This document shows, piece after piece, positions 34,357 to 43,876 of a stretch of 64,000 nucleotides of DNA. The stretch is from Puia sp. (lineage in GTDB: Bacteria > Bacteroidota > Bacteroidia > Chitinophagales > Chitinophagaceae), in contig JARLGZ010000269.1 of assembly GCA_031292515.1 (NCBI GenBank), positions 372,001 to 436,000 on the forward strand. Reading direction: 5' to 3'. The position numbers were made by a program, and so were the translations under genes. The notes under the pieces are model-generated. The model ran no database searches. It was not told the origin of the DNA and saw only the letters and a list, made by a program, of their open reading frames with translations. Each line of letters begins with the position of its first letter. The first letter of the stretch is position 1.

Positions 34357-34534
34357 AAGGATCACGCACCTCCGGTCCGAAAAGAAGAGGCTCCGTCAGC
34401 AGCAGACGGAGTTGGAAAAACAGATTCGAAACGACTGGAGAACACTGCGTCATACATTTGAGCCCGCCGGACTGGCCCGCGAAGCCCTGTCATCCTGCAC
34501 CGAATGGGTAACCCGGAAATTGTTAAAACGATGA
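34343..34534 (+). CDS. Small basic hypothetical protein
   Basis: 63 residues, strongly basic and helical (RSEKKRLRQQQTELEKQIRNDWRTLRHTF). No membrane segment is seen. Its position between the holin-like and stress-protein genes, with overlaps of 14 bp and 4 bp (ATGA at 34531), supports its being a real, coupled gene. Similar tiny coiled proteins often follow holin-like genes in Bacteroidota. Function is unknown. Confidence 0.65.
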   Translation: MRKIKRITHLRSEKKRLRQQQTELEKQIRNDWRTLRHTFEPAGLAREALSSCTEWVTRKLLKR

Positions 34535-35361
34535 AAAAAATACTGGTTCCTTTCGAAGGGGCGAATTTCTCTCCGGCAACGCTGGAATTTGTCCGCAAGC
34601 TGAATGAGTCGGCACCCATCCTCCTGACGGCGGCCTTTGTGCCGGAGATGGACTACGCCAATCTTTGGAATCCCGCCACCGGCATCATCGGCGCACCCTA
34701 TCTGCCAAAGACGGATAAGGAAGAAGACGAGCTCATCGAAAGCCACAGCGCCATCCTGGAAACCTTCTGTCGCGGGCAAAATATAAAATACGCCTTGCAT
34801 ACAGACCGGCTCGACTTCGCGCTTCCTTCGATACAAAAAGAAAGCCGCTTTGCCGACCTGATGCTGGTCAGCAGTCTCCATTTTTTTGAACGGGTCAGCA
34901 GCGAGCAGCCGAATGCCTACCTCAAGGAGCTGCTCCATGCGACGGAATGTCCGGTGCTGCTGCTGCCGGATAGTGCCGGCCTCCCTGAAAATATCATCCT
35001 GGCCTATGATGGCTCCCCCTCATCGGTCTATGCCATCAAACAATTCATCTATCTGTTTCCCGAACTGTCGGCTCTACCCGCCACGCTGGTATACATCGAT
35101 GAGAACAGGAAAAACGAGGCGCCGATGCCCGATCGGACCGGGATAGAAGAATGGGCCGGCTCTCATTTCAGCAACCTGAGCATACTGACCCTGGGCCTGC
35201 CGAAAGGCGCCGCCTTCCCGGAATGGATCGCCGCACAGAAGAATCCATGGCTCGTGACCGGCTCCTTTGGCCGTTCCGGCCTTTCCCTGCTTCTCTCCAA
35301 AAGTTTTGTAGCCGGTGTGATCAAATCGAATACCGTGCCCCTGTTCATCGCACATCCCTGA
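34531..35361 (+). CDS. Universal stress protein, tandem UspA-like domains (paralogue)
   Basis: 276 residues from ATG 34531 (MKKILVPFEGANFS). This start is chosen because it gives the standard Usp N-terminus and an ATGA overlap with the preceding stop. Two Usp-like halves are present. The second begins IILAYDGSPSSVYAIKQFIYLFPEL and ends LVTGSFGRSGLSLLLSKSFV, again a degenerate nucleotide loop. It is third in the operon opened by the operator at 33935. It is related to the protein at 28321 but clearly diverged. Confidence 0.92.
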   Translation: MKKILVPFEGANFSPATLEFVRKLNESAPILLTAAFVPEMDYANLWNPATGIIGAPYLPKTDKEEDELIESHSAILETFCRGQNIKYALHTDRLDFALPSIQKESRFADLMLVSSLHFFERVSSEQPNAYLKELLHATECPVLLLPDSAGLPENIILAYDGSPSSVYAIKQFIYLFPELSALPATLVYIDENRKNEAPMPDRTGIEEWAGSHFSNLSILTLGLPKGAAFPEWIAAQKNPWLVTGSFGRSGLSLLLSKSFVAGVIKSNTVPLFIAHP

Positions 35362-35490
35362 AAGGACATCTTCATTTTTTTTGCTAAACGGCTCTTCTCT
35401 TTGTCCGTCGGCTTTTCGCTCGTATTTTTCCGTCTGTCCCTGGCCGTTAGGCCACAGGGCATCGCATTTCCCTTTCCTCCCTGGTCCTTC

Positions 35491-36612
35491 CTACCCCGAC
35501 CTCTTCTTGTAATTCAGGATCGCCCAGCCGTTGAAAAATACGGCAAACCCCAGCATCGCCACGATATGCGGCCGTATGTCGCCGAGCCCGCTTCCCTTGA
35601 GCACGACCATTCGCATCACGTCGATAAAATACGACACCGGGTTGAACCGGGTGATCGTCTGCGCCCAGGCAGGCATGCTCTCGATCGGCGTATACAGCCC
35701 GCTCAGCAGGTTGAAGATCATCGTGACAAAGAATGACACCAGCATAGACTGTTGCTGGGTCTGCGCATACGTAGACAGCAGCAGGCCGAGACCCAGTATG
35801 GCCAGGAGATAAATGCCCGCGAAAATATAAATCGTCAGGTAATGACCGACCGGAACGATGCCATATACGAGCCTGGCGATCGCCAGCCCGATCGTTAACA
35901 CGGTCAGTGCCAGGATCCAGAATGGCACCAGCTTCCCGATGATAAAATTCATTTTTCGGATGGGACTCACATTGATCTGCTCGATGGTTCCCATCTCCTT
36001 CTCGCGAACGATATTATTGGAGGCAAATGAAGACCCGATCATCGTTACCAGCATCACCAGGATGCCCGGAACCATAAAATAGCGATAGTTCATATTTGGG
36101 TTAAACCAGTTGGAATAACGCACCTCGATGGTAGGTTGCGGGTCCATCCGCGGATACTGGATCCATTGCGCCCGAACCTCCTCATTATAATCCTGCAGGA
36201 TGCTCTGTATATAAGCCCCGCCTAACCCGGCCTTGACGCCATTGATCGCATTGACGGCAACGAACAGCGTGGCCTCATTGTCCTTGACCAGGCTTCGCTC
36301 GAATTGAGCCGGTATCTCCAGCACAAGGTCGGACCGGTCCTGCTCGATGGCATGCAGCGATTTTTGGAAAGACACGCTGTAATCCGTCAGCCGGAAATAC
36401 CCGGAAGCGATGATCTTATTCACGAGCTTGATGGAATAAGCCGACCGGTCATGATCCACTACACCCAGGTTGATGTTCTTGATCTCATAATCCGCCGCCA
36501 GGGGCAGGATCAGCAACTGGATGATCGGCATGATAAACAGGATCCGGAAAATAGCCGGGTCTCGGATGATCTGCAGGAACTCCTTCTGTAATAGAAATTT
36601 CAACGTTCTCAT
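35491..36612 (-). CDS. ABC-2 type efflux permease
   Basis: 373-residue permease of the YbhR/YbhS type: one N-terminal helix (FRILFIMPIIQLLILPLAA), a large periplasmic domain (about 45-175), then five helices with the family stretch NNIVREKEMGTIEQINVSPIRKMNFIIGK after the second. It pairs with the permease upstream (ATGA overlap at 36609-36612) and with two separate ATPases. It is the last gene of the efflux operon. Confidence 0.92.
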   Translation of the reverse strand: MRTLKFLLQKEFLQIIRDPAIFRILFIMPIIQLLILPLAADYEIKNINLGVVDHDRSAYSIKLVNKIIASGYFRLTDYSVSFQKSLHAIEQDRSDLVLEIPAQFERSLVKDNEATLFVAVNAINGVKAGLGGAYIQSILQDYNEEVRAQWIQYPRMDPQPTIEVRYSNWFNPNMNYRYFMVPGILVMLVTMIGSSFASNNIVREKEMGTIEQINVSPIRKMNFIIGKLVPFWILALTVLTIGLAIARLVYGIVPVGHYLTIYIFAGIYLLAILGLGLLLSTYAQTQQQSMLVSFFVTMIFNLLSGLYTPIESMPAWAQTITRFNPVSYFIDVMRMVVLKGSGLGDIRPHIVAMLGFAVFFNGWAILNYKKRSG

Positions 36613-37715
36613 GCGAGCCGGATTTTAAAGTTTTTAATGCTGATACCCAGCAGGAATAAGGTCATCCCCGCCAGGATCAGGGTCTCCTTCCAGACGGAGG
36701 CAAAACCCAGCCCCTTGATCATGACGGATTTGACGATGATATAATACCATTTCGCAGGCACGACATTGGAAATGACCTGCAGGGGAACGGGCATATTCTC
36801 GACGGGAAAGAGGAAACCGCTGAACAGCAGCGTGGGAAGGAACAGGCTCATCATCGAAGTGAACATGGCCGTTTGCTGCGTTTTCGCGGTGTTGGAGATC
36901 AGCAGCCCGAGGGAAAGCGACGTGATGGTGAAAAGGATACTCTCCGCCATCAATAGCCACACATTCCCCACGATGGGAACGTCTAACGCATATACGCTCA
37001 ACAACAGGATACTGACGATATTGACCATCGATACGAACAGGTAAGGGATGGTCTTGGCGATGACGATCCGGAACGGCTTTAAAGGCGATACCAGGATCAC
37101 CTCCATCGTCCCCATCTCCTTTTCCTTCACGATCGAAATAGACGTCATCATTGCGCAGACCAGCATCAATACCAGGGCCATTACCCCCGGCACAAAATTA
37201 TAGGCCCCTTTTAATTCGGGATTGTACAGCATCCGTATCTGTGTCTTGATCTGGTAGGGTAGGGTCTGTCCCTGATTCAGCGACTGCTGGTAATCGGCAA
37301 TGATGGCGCTGGCATAGTTGGTGAGCGTGTTGGCCGTATTCGGATCCGAAGCATCGGCGATCAGCTGTACCTGCGCATGGTTGGTATGCAGCAGGTCGTC
37401 CTGGAAACCCCGGAGAAACACGACCACCATCCGCGTCCTGCCTTCCCGGAATACGGCCTCGATATCTTTTTGCGAATGGATCAAACGAACGACGTTGAAA
37501 TAACGGCTGGCGCCGATCTCCTGGATGAGCTTGATCGTAGCGGGGTCCCGCGACTCGTCCAGCACAGCGATCCGGGAATTTTTTACCTCGTTGGTGAGCG
37601 CAAAACCGTATAGCACGATCTGGACGACCGGCATGCCGATGAGGATGAACAGCGTCCGGCGATCCCGCCAGATATGATACCATTCCTTCCTTACAAAAAT
37701 CAGAAGCTGCTTCAT
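36609..37715 (-). CDS. ABC-2 type efflux permease
   Basis: 368 residues with the same layout as its downstream partner: an N-terminal helix after RKEWYHIWRDRRTLF, a periplasmic domain, the loop ISIVKEKEMGTMEVILVSPLKPF, and five C-terminal helices. The two permeases probably form the heterodimeric membrane channel. The 237 bp upstream are a pyrimidine-rich repeat region (37714-37860). Confidence 0.92.
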   Translation of the reverse strand: MKQLLIFVRKEWYHIWRDRRTLFILIGMPVVQIVLYGFALTNEVKNSRIAVLDESRDPATIKLIQEIGASRYFNVVRLIHSQKDIEAVFREGRTRMVVVFLRGFQDDLLHTNHAQVQLIADASDPNTANTLTNYASAIIADYQQSLNQGQTLPYQIKTQIRMLYNPELKGAYNFVPGVMALVLMLVCAMMTSISIVKEKEMGTMEVILVSPLKPFRIVIAKTIPYLFVSMVNIVSILLLSVYALDVPIVGNVWLLMAESILFTITSLSLGLLISNTAKTQQTAMFTSMMSLFLPTLLFSGFLFPVENMPVPLQVISNVVPAKWYYIIVKSVMIKGLGFASVWKETLILAGMTLFLLGISIKNFKIRLA

Positions 37716-37860
37716 GTCCGGACAATTTTTTTCGATCCGTTTTTCGATCCGTTTTTTGAATCCCTTTTTCGGTCCTCTTTTTCAATCCACTCTTTTCGAC
37801 CCTCTCTTTTTATCTTCCCGTTCGGTCTCTCTTTTCGATCCGTTCTTTTTTCTGCCTATT
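37714..37860. repeat. Degenerate T-rich repeat between efflux ATPase and permease genes
   Basis: Imperfect copies of TTTTTCGATCCG (for example around 37729-37755 and near 37835) in a pyrimidine-rich stretch. The transcript of the minus-strand operon is purine-rich here. The rest of the gap to 37952 is C-rich with no gene. Confidence 0.7.
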
Positions 37861-37952
37861 CGGCATGCTTCTCCGCCCCCTCCTATCTCCGCCCTCCTCC
37901 CCTCACCCCCCCTTTTCTCCTATCGTCCCGGTACCCTCCTCCCGCCTCCTCA

Positions 37953-38699
37953 TTACTCCCCGGTTCGGGTGGCTTTGCGCGCCAGCCGGAGAAATACCTC
38001 GTCCATCGACGCCGCATCATGTTCCTTCATCAACCGCTCCGGCGTATCCAGCGCATCGATCCGACCGTCCACCATGATGGAGACACGATGACAATATTCC
38101 GCCTCGTCCATATAGTGAGTCGTGACAAAAACGGTAATGCCCCGGTCCGAAGCCGCATAGATAAGGCTCCAGAACTCCCTCCGCGTGATCGGGTCTACCC
38201 CGCCCGTCGGCTCGTCCAGGAATACGATGGCCGGATCATGAACGATGGCGATCGAAAAAGCCAGCTTCTGCTTCCATCCCAACGGCAGCGAACGGACCAG
38301 GCTGTTTCCCTGTTCCTCCATATGCAATTGCTGCAGCAGCAGACCCGTCTTTTCCTTGATACGTGCATCGGAAAGCCCGTAGATGCCTCCATAGAAGCGG
38401 ATATTCTCCCGGACTGTCAGGTCCTCGTATAAGGAGAACTTCTGGCTCATATACCCGATGCTGCGCTTGATGAGCTCCGTCTGCCGGTATACATCATAAC
38501 CGGCCACGCTGGCCTCCCCGGAACTGGGCAGCGAGAGACCGCAGAGCATCCGCATGGCAGTCGTCTTACCCGCCCCGTTGGCACCCAGGAAGCCGAAGAT
38601 CTCGCCCTTCTCCACTTCAAAGGAGATCGCATCCACGGCGATAAAATCGCCGAACCGCTTGGTCAGCCCTTTGGCCGTGATCACCTTGTCTTTTTCCAT
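37953..38699 (-). CDS. ABC efflux ATPase (second half of a split YbhF/RbbA-type pair)
   Basis: 248 residues. Walker A is GANGAGKTTAM and Walker B is AIVFLDEPTGG. The signature loop is atypical, SLPLGWKQKLAF in place of LSGGQ, as in the second ATPase module of YbhF-type proteins. In those proteins two ATPase modules are fused; here they are two genes separated by 60 bp of T/C-rich sequence. It serves the two permeases downstream. Confidence 0.92.
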   Translation of the reverse strand: MEKDKVITAKGLTKRFGDFIAVDAISFEVEKGEIFGFLGANGAGKTTAMRMLCGLSLPSSGEASVAGYDVYRQTELIKRSIGYMSQKFSLYEDLTVRENIRFYGGIYGLSDARIKEKTGLLLQQLHMEEQGNSLVRSLPLGWKQKLAFSIAIVHDPAIVFLDEPTGGVDPITRREFWSLIYAASDRGITVFVTTHYMDEAEYCHRVSIMVDGRIDALDTPERLMKEHDAASMDEVFLRLARKATRTGE

Positions 38700-38759
38700 A
38701 ATGCTTTTTTCAATCCTTTTTCCCGGGTCTCTCTTTTTCTTCTTTTTCTCTTTTCGTGG

Positions 38760-39683
38760 CTATTTATTCATCAAAGCCATGAAACAATCTTCGATATTGG
38801 GTTTGATGGACAGGATCTCGGCTTGTTCATACCGCCCTTTTTTCATCAGCGCCTCCAAAACTCCACGGTCGTCGCCGGCGGTTTTTAAGACTACATGATG
38901 ATATTGTCCGAAAGGATAGCAGCTCGCCACGGCGGGATCCCCGGCCAGCTCATTCATAAGCCGGAACATCTCCGTCGCCTTCACCGCCCACAATGGCCTG
39001 CGGAATTCCTCGCGGACGCCTTCCGGTGTATTGATCGAGAGGATCTCCCCCTTCTGGATCAGGGCCACCCGGTCGCAGAGACTGGCCTCGTCCATATAAG
39101 AGGTGGAGACCAGGATCGTAATGCCCTCTTCCTTCAGCCGGTGCAGCATCTCCCAGAACTCCTTCCGTGAGACGGCATCGACGCCCGTGGTGGGTTCGTC
39201 CAGGAACAGCACCTCCGGCTCGTGGATCAGCGCACAGCTCAGGGCCAGTTTCTGCTTCATCCCTCCCGACAGCTGGCCGGCCTTCCGGTCTTTAAATGGC
39301 TCGATCTGGCTATAGATATCTTTAATCAGCCGGTAGTTTTTTTTGATGTCCGCATCGAAGATGGCCGCGAAGAATTCCAGGTTCTCCTGTACGGTCAAAT
39401 CCTGGTACAATGAGAACCGGCCCGGCATATATCCCACGCATTGCCGTATCTTTTTATACTCCCTTACCGTATCGTACCCGTTTACGGAAGACTTCCCGGA
39501 GTCGGCCAGCAACACGGTGGTGAGGATGCGGAACAGCGAAGTCTTGCCCGCCCCGTCGGGCCCGATCAGCCCGAATATTTCACCCCGCCCCACCGAAAAA
39601 GAGATCCCGTTCAGCGCGATCAGCTCCGTTTTTTTCGTCTTATATTTTTTGACAATCTTTTCAACGACTACCCGCTCTTCCAT
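38760..39683 (-). CDS. ABC efflux ATPase (first half of the split pair)
   Basis: 307 residues. Walker A is GPDGAGKTSLF, the signature is the near-normal QLSGGMKQKLAL, and Walker B is VLFLDEPTTGVD. A C-terminal extension of about 80 residues (from GEILSINTPEGVREEF) is typical for drug-type ABC-2 ATPases. Together with the ATPase at 37953 it energises the HlyD-TolC-linked exporter. Confidence 0.92.
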   Translation of the reverse strand: MEERVVVEKIVKKYKTKKTELIALNGISFSVGRGEIFGLIGPDGAGKTSLFRILTTVLLADSGKSSVNGYDTVREYKKIRQCVGYMPGRFSLYQDLTVQENLEFFAAIFDADIKKNYRLIKDIYSQIEPFKDRKAGQLSGGMKQKLALSCALIHEPEVLFLDEPTTGVDAVSRKEFWEMLHRLKEEGITILVSTSYMDEASLCDRVALIQKGEILSINTPEGVREEFRRPLWAVKATEMFRLMNELAGDPAVASCYPFGQYHHVVLKTAGDDRGVLEALMKKGRYEQAEILSIKPNIEDCFMALMNK

Positions 39684-39719
39684 AAAAAAAGGCTTTTACT
39701 GCTCAAAACTCTTCCAGCC

Positions 39720-39880
39720 CCATCACCCCCATCAACAATCCCATCGAACATCTCTCCCAACCCCCCAAAACTGCCCTGAACCCGTCCCGGTTACCCACTT
39801 ACCCATCGCACACTACCCACTACCCACCTCCCACTCACTATTGACTATTCACTATCTTCATCCCCTCACCACTCACTACC
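39720..39880. repeat. Low-complexity CCCA/CACT repeats before the HlyD stop
   Basis: Many copies of CCCAT, TACCCACT and CACTA motifs fill the gap between the HlyD and ATPase genes. No reading frame or promoter is evident. Confidence 0.7.
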
Positions 39881-40831
39881 TCACCAGTTCACTTCCCCAT
39901 ACATCCCGATCTTGAGCAAGCCGTCGTTCTTTACATGGATCTTGACGGCATAGACGAGATTGGCCCTTTCTTCCTTGGTCTGTATAGTCTTGGGGGTAAA
40001 CTCGGCCTTGTCGGAAATCAAAGTGATCACACCCGTGTACTCACGGTACTTTGTCGGCCCGTCATCGACATACACTTTTACCGGTTGACCGATCCGGAGC
40101 CCCGACAGTTGTGTGCCGGATACATAGGCCCGCAGGGTGATCACCGACAAATCCGCGATCTTATACAAAGCCTTGCCCGCAGACGTCACCTCCCCGGCCA
40201 TCGCATATTTCGTGAGCACGATACCTCCGACCGGGTTGAGGACATGCGCCCGGTTCAACTGGTCGTCGATCTGCGCGATGGAACGCACAATCGGCTTAAA
40301 CTCACTCATGACCGTGCTATTCTGGGTGCCGACCGTCGTCTCCTGCACACGGATCTGCTGCTCGTTGACATCGATTTGTTTTTTTAACACATCGATTTGG
40401 GTATTATAGTCGTCCAGCTGCTTGGTGGTGGCGGCATCGGCCTTGATCAGCCGTTCCGTCCTTGTCTTCTCAAGCAGCAGGTCCGCCAGCTGTATCCGCT
40501 GTGCGGAGATCTGTTCCCTCAGCAATTTTACCTGCGGCCGCACATCCATCGTCTTTTGGTTCAGCGCATGAAGCGTCGCCTGCACCTGCGAACGCTGCAA
40601 CTGCAGCGGGATCGTGTCGATGACGGCGACAAGACTGTCTTTCGCGAGTTGCGAGCCTTCATCGAGCTTCAGCAACAGGATCTTGCCTGCCACCTCCGAG
40701 GAGACGATGACTTCATCGGCCTCAAAGACGCCTTCGGCATCGAAAGAGCGATCATGGAGATGACAACTCCAAAGCGAACAGGTAGAAAAACCGGCCAGCA
40801 GGATGACAACAGGGAAAAAAGGTATGCGCAT
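39881..40831 (-). CDS. HlyD/EmrA-type periplasmic adaptor, probable lipoprotein
   Basis: 316 residues. The N-terminus MRIPFFPVVILLAGFSTCSLWSC looks like a lipoprotein leader. A biotinyl-lipoyl-like half motif (VIVSSEVAGKILLLKLDEGSQLAKDSLVAVID), a coiled-coil hairpin (about 85-165) and the returning lipoyl half (LNPVGGIVLTKYAMAGEVTSAGKALYKI) are all visible. It bridges the ABC-2 permeases and the TolC channel encoded 12 bp upstream. Confidence 0.92.
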   Translation of the reverse strand: MRIPFFPVVILLAGFSTCSLWSCHLHDRSFDAEGVFEADEVIVSSEVAGKILLLKLDEGSQLAKDSLVAVIDTIPLQLQRSQVQATLHALNQKTMDVRPQVKLLREQISAQRIQLADLLLEKTRTERLIKADAATTKQLDDYNTQIDVLKKQIDVNEQQIRVQETTVGTQNSTVMSEFKPIVRSIAQIDDQLNRAHVLNPVGGIVLTKYAMAGEVTSAGKALYKIADLSVITLRAYVSGTQLSGLRIGQPVKVYVDDGPTKYREYTGVITLISDKAEFTPKTIQTKEERANLVYAVKIHVKNDGLLKIGMYGEVNW

Positions 40832-40843
40832 AAAGAAGATTTA

Positions 40844-42133
40844 TTAGTGACCCATCAGGTTTTTATAATTGTATTCCGCCTGCAGCAATTGCACCCGGTG
40901 CAGGATCCGGTTCTCGCGCGCCTGGTCTTCCGCATCGACCTGCGTGAGATAGTCATGGGCGCTCAGCACCCCATTGGCAAGCTGTGCGGCGGCGGCATTC
41001 TTGACGGAATTCCGCAGCCCGATGATCCGGTCGTCCGTCCGCCCCAACTCTTCGAATTGGACGATGTCTTCGCGGAACTGTCTTTGAGAGATTCCGGTGT
41101 TGAATATGAAAGTCTCCTTATCGACATCCTGGGTCCTGCGGCCCAGCTCGGAGATCCGCTTTTGATTTTTCAGCGTATAAAGGCCGCCGAGATTCCAATT
41201 CAGCCGCAGACCTCCGATATAGTAAAGTGCGAAATCATTGCTCAGCATGTTCAGCCCGGGACGCCCGTAGCCACCCTGGAAGAACAGGCTGAACCGCGGT
41301 CTCAGCTGCGCCTTGGCCAGCGCGTCCTGCAGATCGTAATTCTTTTTCTGGTACTCGTAGAGAAGCAGTTCCGGCCGGTCGAGCAGATCCGTGGATAAAG
41401 GTTCAGGCGGGCTCATCAACACCGTCGTCTCATCCAGCGGACGGTCCAGGAACAAACCCAGCATCGCGAGGTAAGCCCTTCTTGCCGACAACTCCTGGAC
41501 CCGCGTCTGCACAGCCTGCAGCAACTGCGCCTCCAGCTCGTCGACACTGCTCCTGACAGCAGTTCCCTGCTCGACCAACGCACGTGTCTTGTCGACGCCA
41601 TTCTGAATATCAGCCTGCAGCAATTCGTTTTGCTTCAGCTGCTCTTCGATCAGCAGGACCCCGAAAAACAATTGATTCACCCGGTCATACAAGGCATACA
41701 ATTCAACATCCAGGTTCTTTTCCTGTATCAGTTCGTTCACAACGGCCGATTGTTTTTGATTCCGGATCAGCCCCCCATCATAGATCAGCTGGTCAACTTC
41801 TCCATATGCTTTATATTGGTCCTTGCTGTATGCAGGCAATGAGAAGCCTGCGATAGGGATCTTGAATGGAAAATTGGTCACATCCGACTGAAGAGTTGCC
41901 TGACCGGCAATGTTTAATTGCGGCAGGAATCCTCTCGAAGCATTCTCGACGGAATACTCCATCGATTGGCGAACCAGCTGACGTTGCCGGCTCAAGGGGT
42001 AATGCTCTCTCGCCTGCAGATATACTTCTTCGATCGTCAGCCGGACCGGCGGACCGGCCAGACAGCCGGCAGGCCGTAAAAAAAGGAACAGGAAGAGACA
42101 GGTCGGAAAAACCCGTGTGAAGAAGGAAGTCAT
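40844..42133 (-). CDS. TolC family outer-membrane efflux channel
   Basis: 429 residues from ATG 42133, which gives a clean signal peptide (MTSFFTRVFPTCLFLFLFL...GCLAG). A longer frame to 42220 would overlap the upstream gene and bury the signal. The two OEP repeats show long helices and strand turns, for example YKAYGEVDQLIYDGG and LRPRFSLFFQGGYGRPG. The C-terminus ends in a helix with LLQAEYNYKNLMGH. It is the exit duct for the ABC-2 exporter. Confidence 0.92.
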   Translation of the reverse strand: MTSFFTRVFPTCLFLFLFLRPAGCLAGPPVRLTIEEVYLQAREHYPLSRQRQLVRQSMEYSVENASRGFLPQLNIAGQATLQSDVTNFPFKIPIAGFSLPAYSKDQYKAYGEVDQLIYDGGLIRNQKQSAVVNELIQEKNLDVELYALYDRVNQLFFGVLLIEEQLKQNELLQADIQNGVDKTRALVEQGTAVRSSVDELEAQLLQAVQTRVQELSARRAYLAMLGLFLDRPLDETTVLMSPPEPLSTDLLDRPELLLYEYQKKNYDLQDALAKAQLRPRFSLFFQGGYGRPGLNMLSNDFALYYIGGLRLNWNLGGLYTLKNQKRISELGRRTQDVDKETFIFNTGISQRQFREDIVQFEELGRTDDRIIGLRNSVKNAAAAQLANGVLSAHDYLTQVDAEDQARENRILHRVQLLQAEYNYKNLMGH

Positions 42134-42194
42134 GAAGATCGTTTTAACATATTTGCAGAAACAGGAATCGGGTAGGGAATGGAAGACCACACAC

Positions 42195-42668
42195 TCAGGA
42201 AGCAAAAAAAGCCTGTGCATGCGTCTGTTCGAACCGGCCCGTTTTTTTCTCCACGCGGATACGGAACGTCACGCCCGGGATCTCGGCCAGCTTCTCCGGC
42301 GGAAAAGGCCAGTCGCCGGAAAGATGCACTGTCTCACTCGAAATCATCGGAAGGATCCGTTCATGCAACCGGTGCAAAGCCTTGACCCGCTCACCGGGAT
42401 CCGTCAGCTCCTCGAATCGTCCCCAGGCAATCACGCTCTGCCAATTGGCCATATTATTCAAATGATCTACCTCGAAACAGACTTCGGGGTTCTTCCGCAT
42501 CAGATCGATCTTCATCCCTTCATGGGTATGACAATAGATATACTCTCCATCATAGGCATAGCTGATCGGAACCACATACAGGGTGTCCTCATAGCGGCAT
42601 CCCAGGCGCCCGATGATCTGTTTGCTCAGCAACGCTTCGATATCAGATGTGTTTAATATACCCAGCAT
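42195..42668 (-). CDS. NimA-like pyridoxamine 5'-phosphate oxidase family flavoprotein
   Basis: 157 residues of the PPOX split-barrel fold: IIGRLGCRYEDTLYVVPISYAYDGEYIYCHTHEGMKIDLMRKNPEVCFEVD is the usual NimA-type core, with H in CHTHEGMK. Members bind FMN or heme; some reduce nitroimidazoles. It leads the efflux operon on the minus strand. The promoter has TGATACCCGTCA (42755-42744 read on this strand) exactly 29.5 bp from TATCTTCG. Confidence 0.9.
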   Translation of the reverse strand: MLGILNTSDIEALLSKQIIGRLGCRYEDTLYVVPISYAYDGEYIYCHTHEGMKIDLMRKNPEVCFEVDHLNNMANWQSVIAWGRFEELTDPGERVKALHRLHERILPMISSETVHLSGDWPFPPEKLAEIPGVTFRIRVEKKTGRFEQTHAQAFFAS

Positions 42669-42712
42669 AATTTGTCGTTTTAGGTTTGGAAAAATCTCCT
42701 GCTAATCCGGTT

Positions 42713-42755
42713 CGAAGATAGAAAGGCGCGGCTTTTACAGGGATGACGGGTATCA
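42713..42755 (-). promoter_or_regulatory. Operator plus -7 element, NimA-like/efflux operon
   Basis: Shared palindrome TGACGGGTATCA (42744-42755, plus strand). On the minus strand TATCTTCG (42720-42713) lies exactly 29.5 bp away, with one mismatch. Confidence 0.62.
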
Positions 42756-42808
42756 ATTCGGCGGATGATAAAGTTCATAGATCTGCGTCGTCGGATATTT
42801 TATCTTGC
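42744..42808 (+). promoter_or_regulatory. Same operator, PfkB-type kinase/receiver-Crp transcript
   Basis: On the plus strand TATCTTGC (42801-42808) lies 51.5 bp from the palindrome centre. It is the same kind of TAnCTTG box as at ccoI. An alternative TAGATCTG (42778-42785) sits at 28.5 bp. Confidence 0.55.
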
Positions 42809-42825
42809 CGCAAATAAATATACGG

Positions 42826-43827
42826 ATGTCTGCCATTGTCACCATTACCCTCAATCCTTCTATAGACAAGCATGTCGTGGTGCCCGAACTGGTTCCCGGA
42901 CACAAGCTTCGCTGTTCCCAGCCGCTGTTGCAGCCCGGCGGGGGCGGGATCAATGTCGCCCGTGCGACGAAGAGGCTGGGGGGCGACGCCACCGCCATCT
43001 ACCTCGCCGCAGGAAGTAACGGAGCCAAACTGACAAGAATGCTCGAAGAGGAAGGCATCCGGACCCGGGTCATCGTCACCGAAGGGGATACCCGCGAAAA
43101 CCTCATGGTCGTAGAACAGTCCTCCGGACTGCAATATCGCTTCATCTTCCCGGGCCCTGCGGTTAGCCCATCCGTCCGGGAAGACCTGGCGAGTATACTC
43201 GAAACCGAATGCGAAGGGTCATTCGTGGTGGTCAGCGGCAGCCTGCCGCCGGGCCTGCCGGCATCCGTGTTTGGACAACTGGCTTCGATCGCACGAAACA
43301 AAAAATGCAAGTTGGTCATAGACACCTCGGGAGAGGCATTGAAGAAAGCCCTCGAAACTGGCGTATACCTTCTAAAGGCCAGTGTCCGCGAACTGTATTC
43401 CCTGGCAGGTATCGAAGGGCAGGAGACAGAAGAACAGGAGGCAAATGCCATACCGCGCATGGCGGCGCTTGCAAACCAGCTCATCATCGATAACCATTGC
43501 CATGCAGTCGTCGTATCCATGGGAGCCGCCGGCGCCTTGCTGGTGACAGAAAAAGGAACCCGCAGGATGGAGACGCCATCCGTTAAAGCCGTCAGCACAA
43601 TCGGCGCCGGCGACAGTATGCTGGCCGGCATCGTCCTGAAACTGTCATTGGGAGAAGACCTTGAAAAAGCGGTTGAATACGGATGCGCATGCGGCGCCGC
43701 CTCCACCCTGAACGAAGGGACCACGCTCTGCAGTCCCCGGGACGTAGAACAATTGTATGCACAAATGCATGACAATAGGCAGCCCCGCCGGGATCAGATC
43801 CCCGGCACTGCCTATACCATCCTATGA
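42826..43827 (+). CDS. PfkB-family hexose kinase (1-phosphofructokinase/Pfk-2 type)
   Basis: 333 residues from ATG 42826; a TTG at 42805 overlaps the -7 element and is rejected. Motifs are TLNPSIDKHV at the N-terminus, the di-glycine motif LLQPGGGGINVARA, VVSGSLPPG, and the anion-hole/catalytic motif TIGAGDSMLAG with D263. It phosphorylates fructose-6-phosphate, fructose-1-phosphate or tagatose-6-phosphate; sequence alone does not decide. The receiver-Crp gene follows by 49 bp. Confidence 0.9.
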   Translation: MSAIVTITLNPSIDKHVVVPELVPGHKLRCSQPLLQPGGGGINVARATKRLGGDATAIYLAAGSNGAKLTRMLEEEGIRTRVIVTEGDTRENLMVVEQSSGLQYRFIFPGPAVSPSVREDLASILETECEGSFVVVSGSLPPGLPASVFGQLASIARNKKCKLVIDTSGEALKKALETGVYLLKASVRELYSLAGIEGQETEEQEANAIPRMAALANQLIIDNHCHAVVVSMGAAGALLVTEKGTRRMETPSVKAVSTIGAGDSMLAGIVLKLSLGEDLEKAVEYGCACGAASTLNEGTTLCSPRDVEQLYAQMHDNRQPRRDQIPGTAYTIL

Positions 43828-43876
43828 ACGGGAAGAAGGATCTCTTATAGAAGAATGTTCCCTTATAATGGCGATT

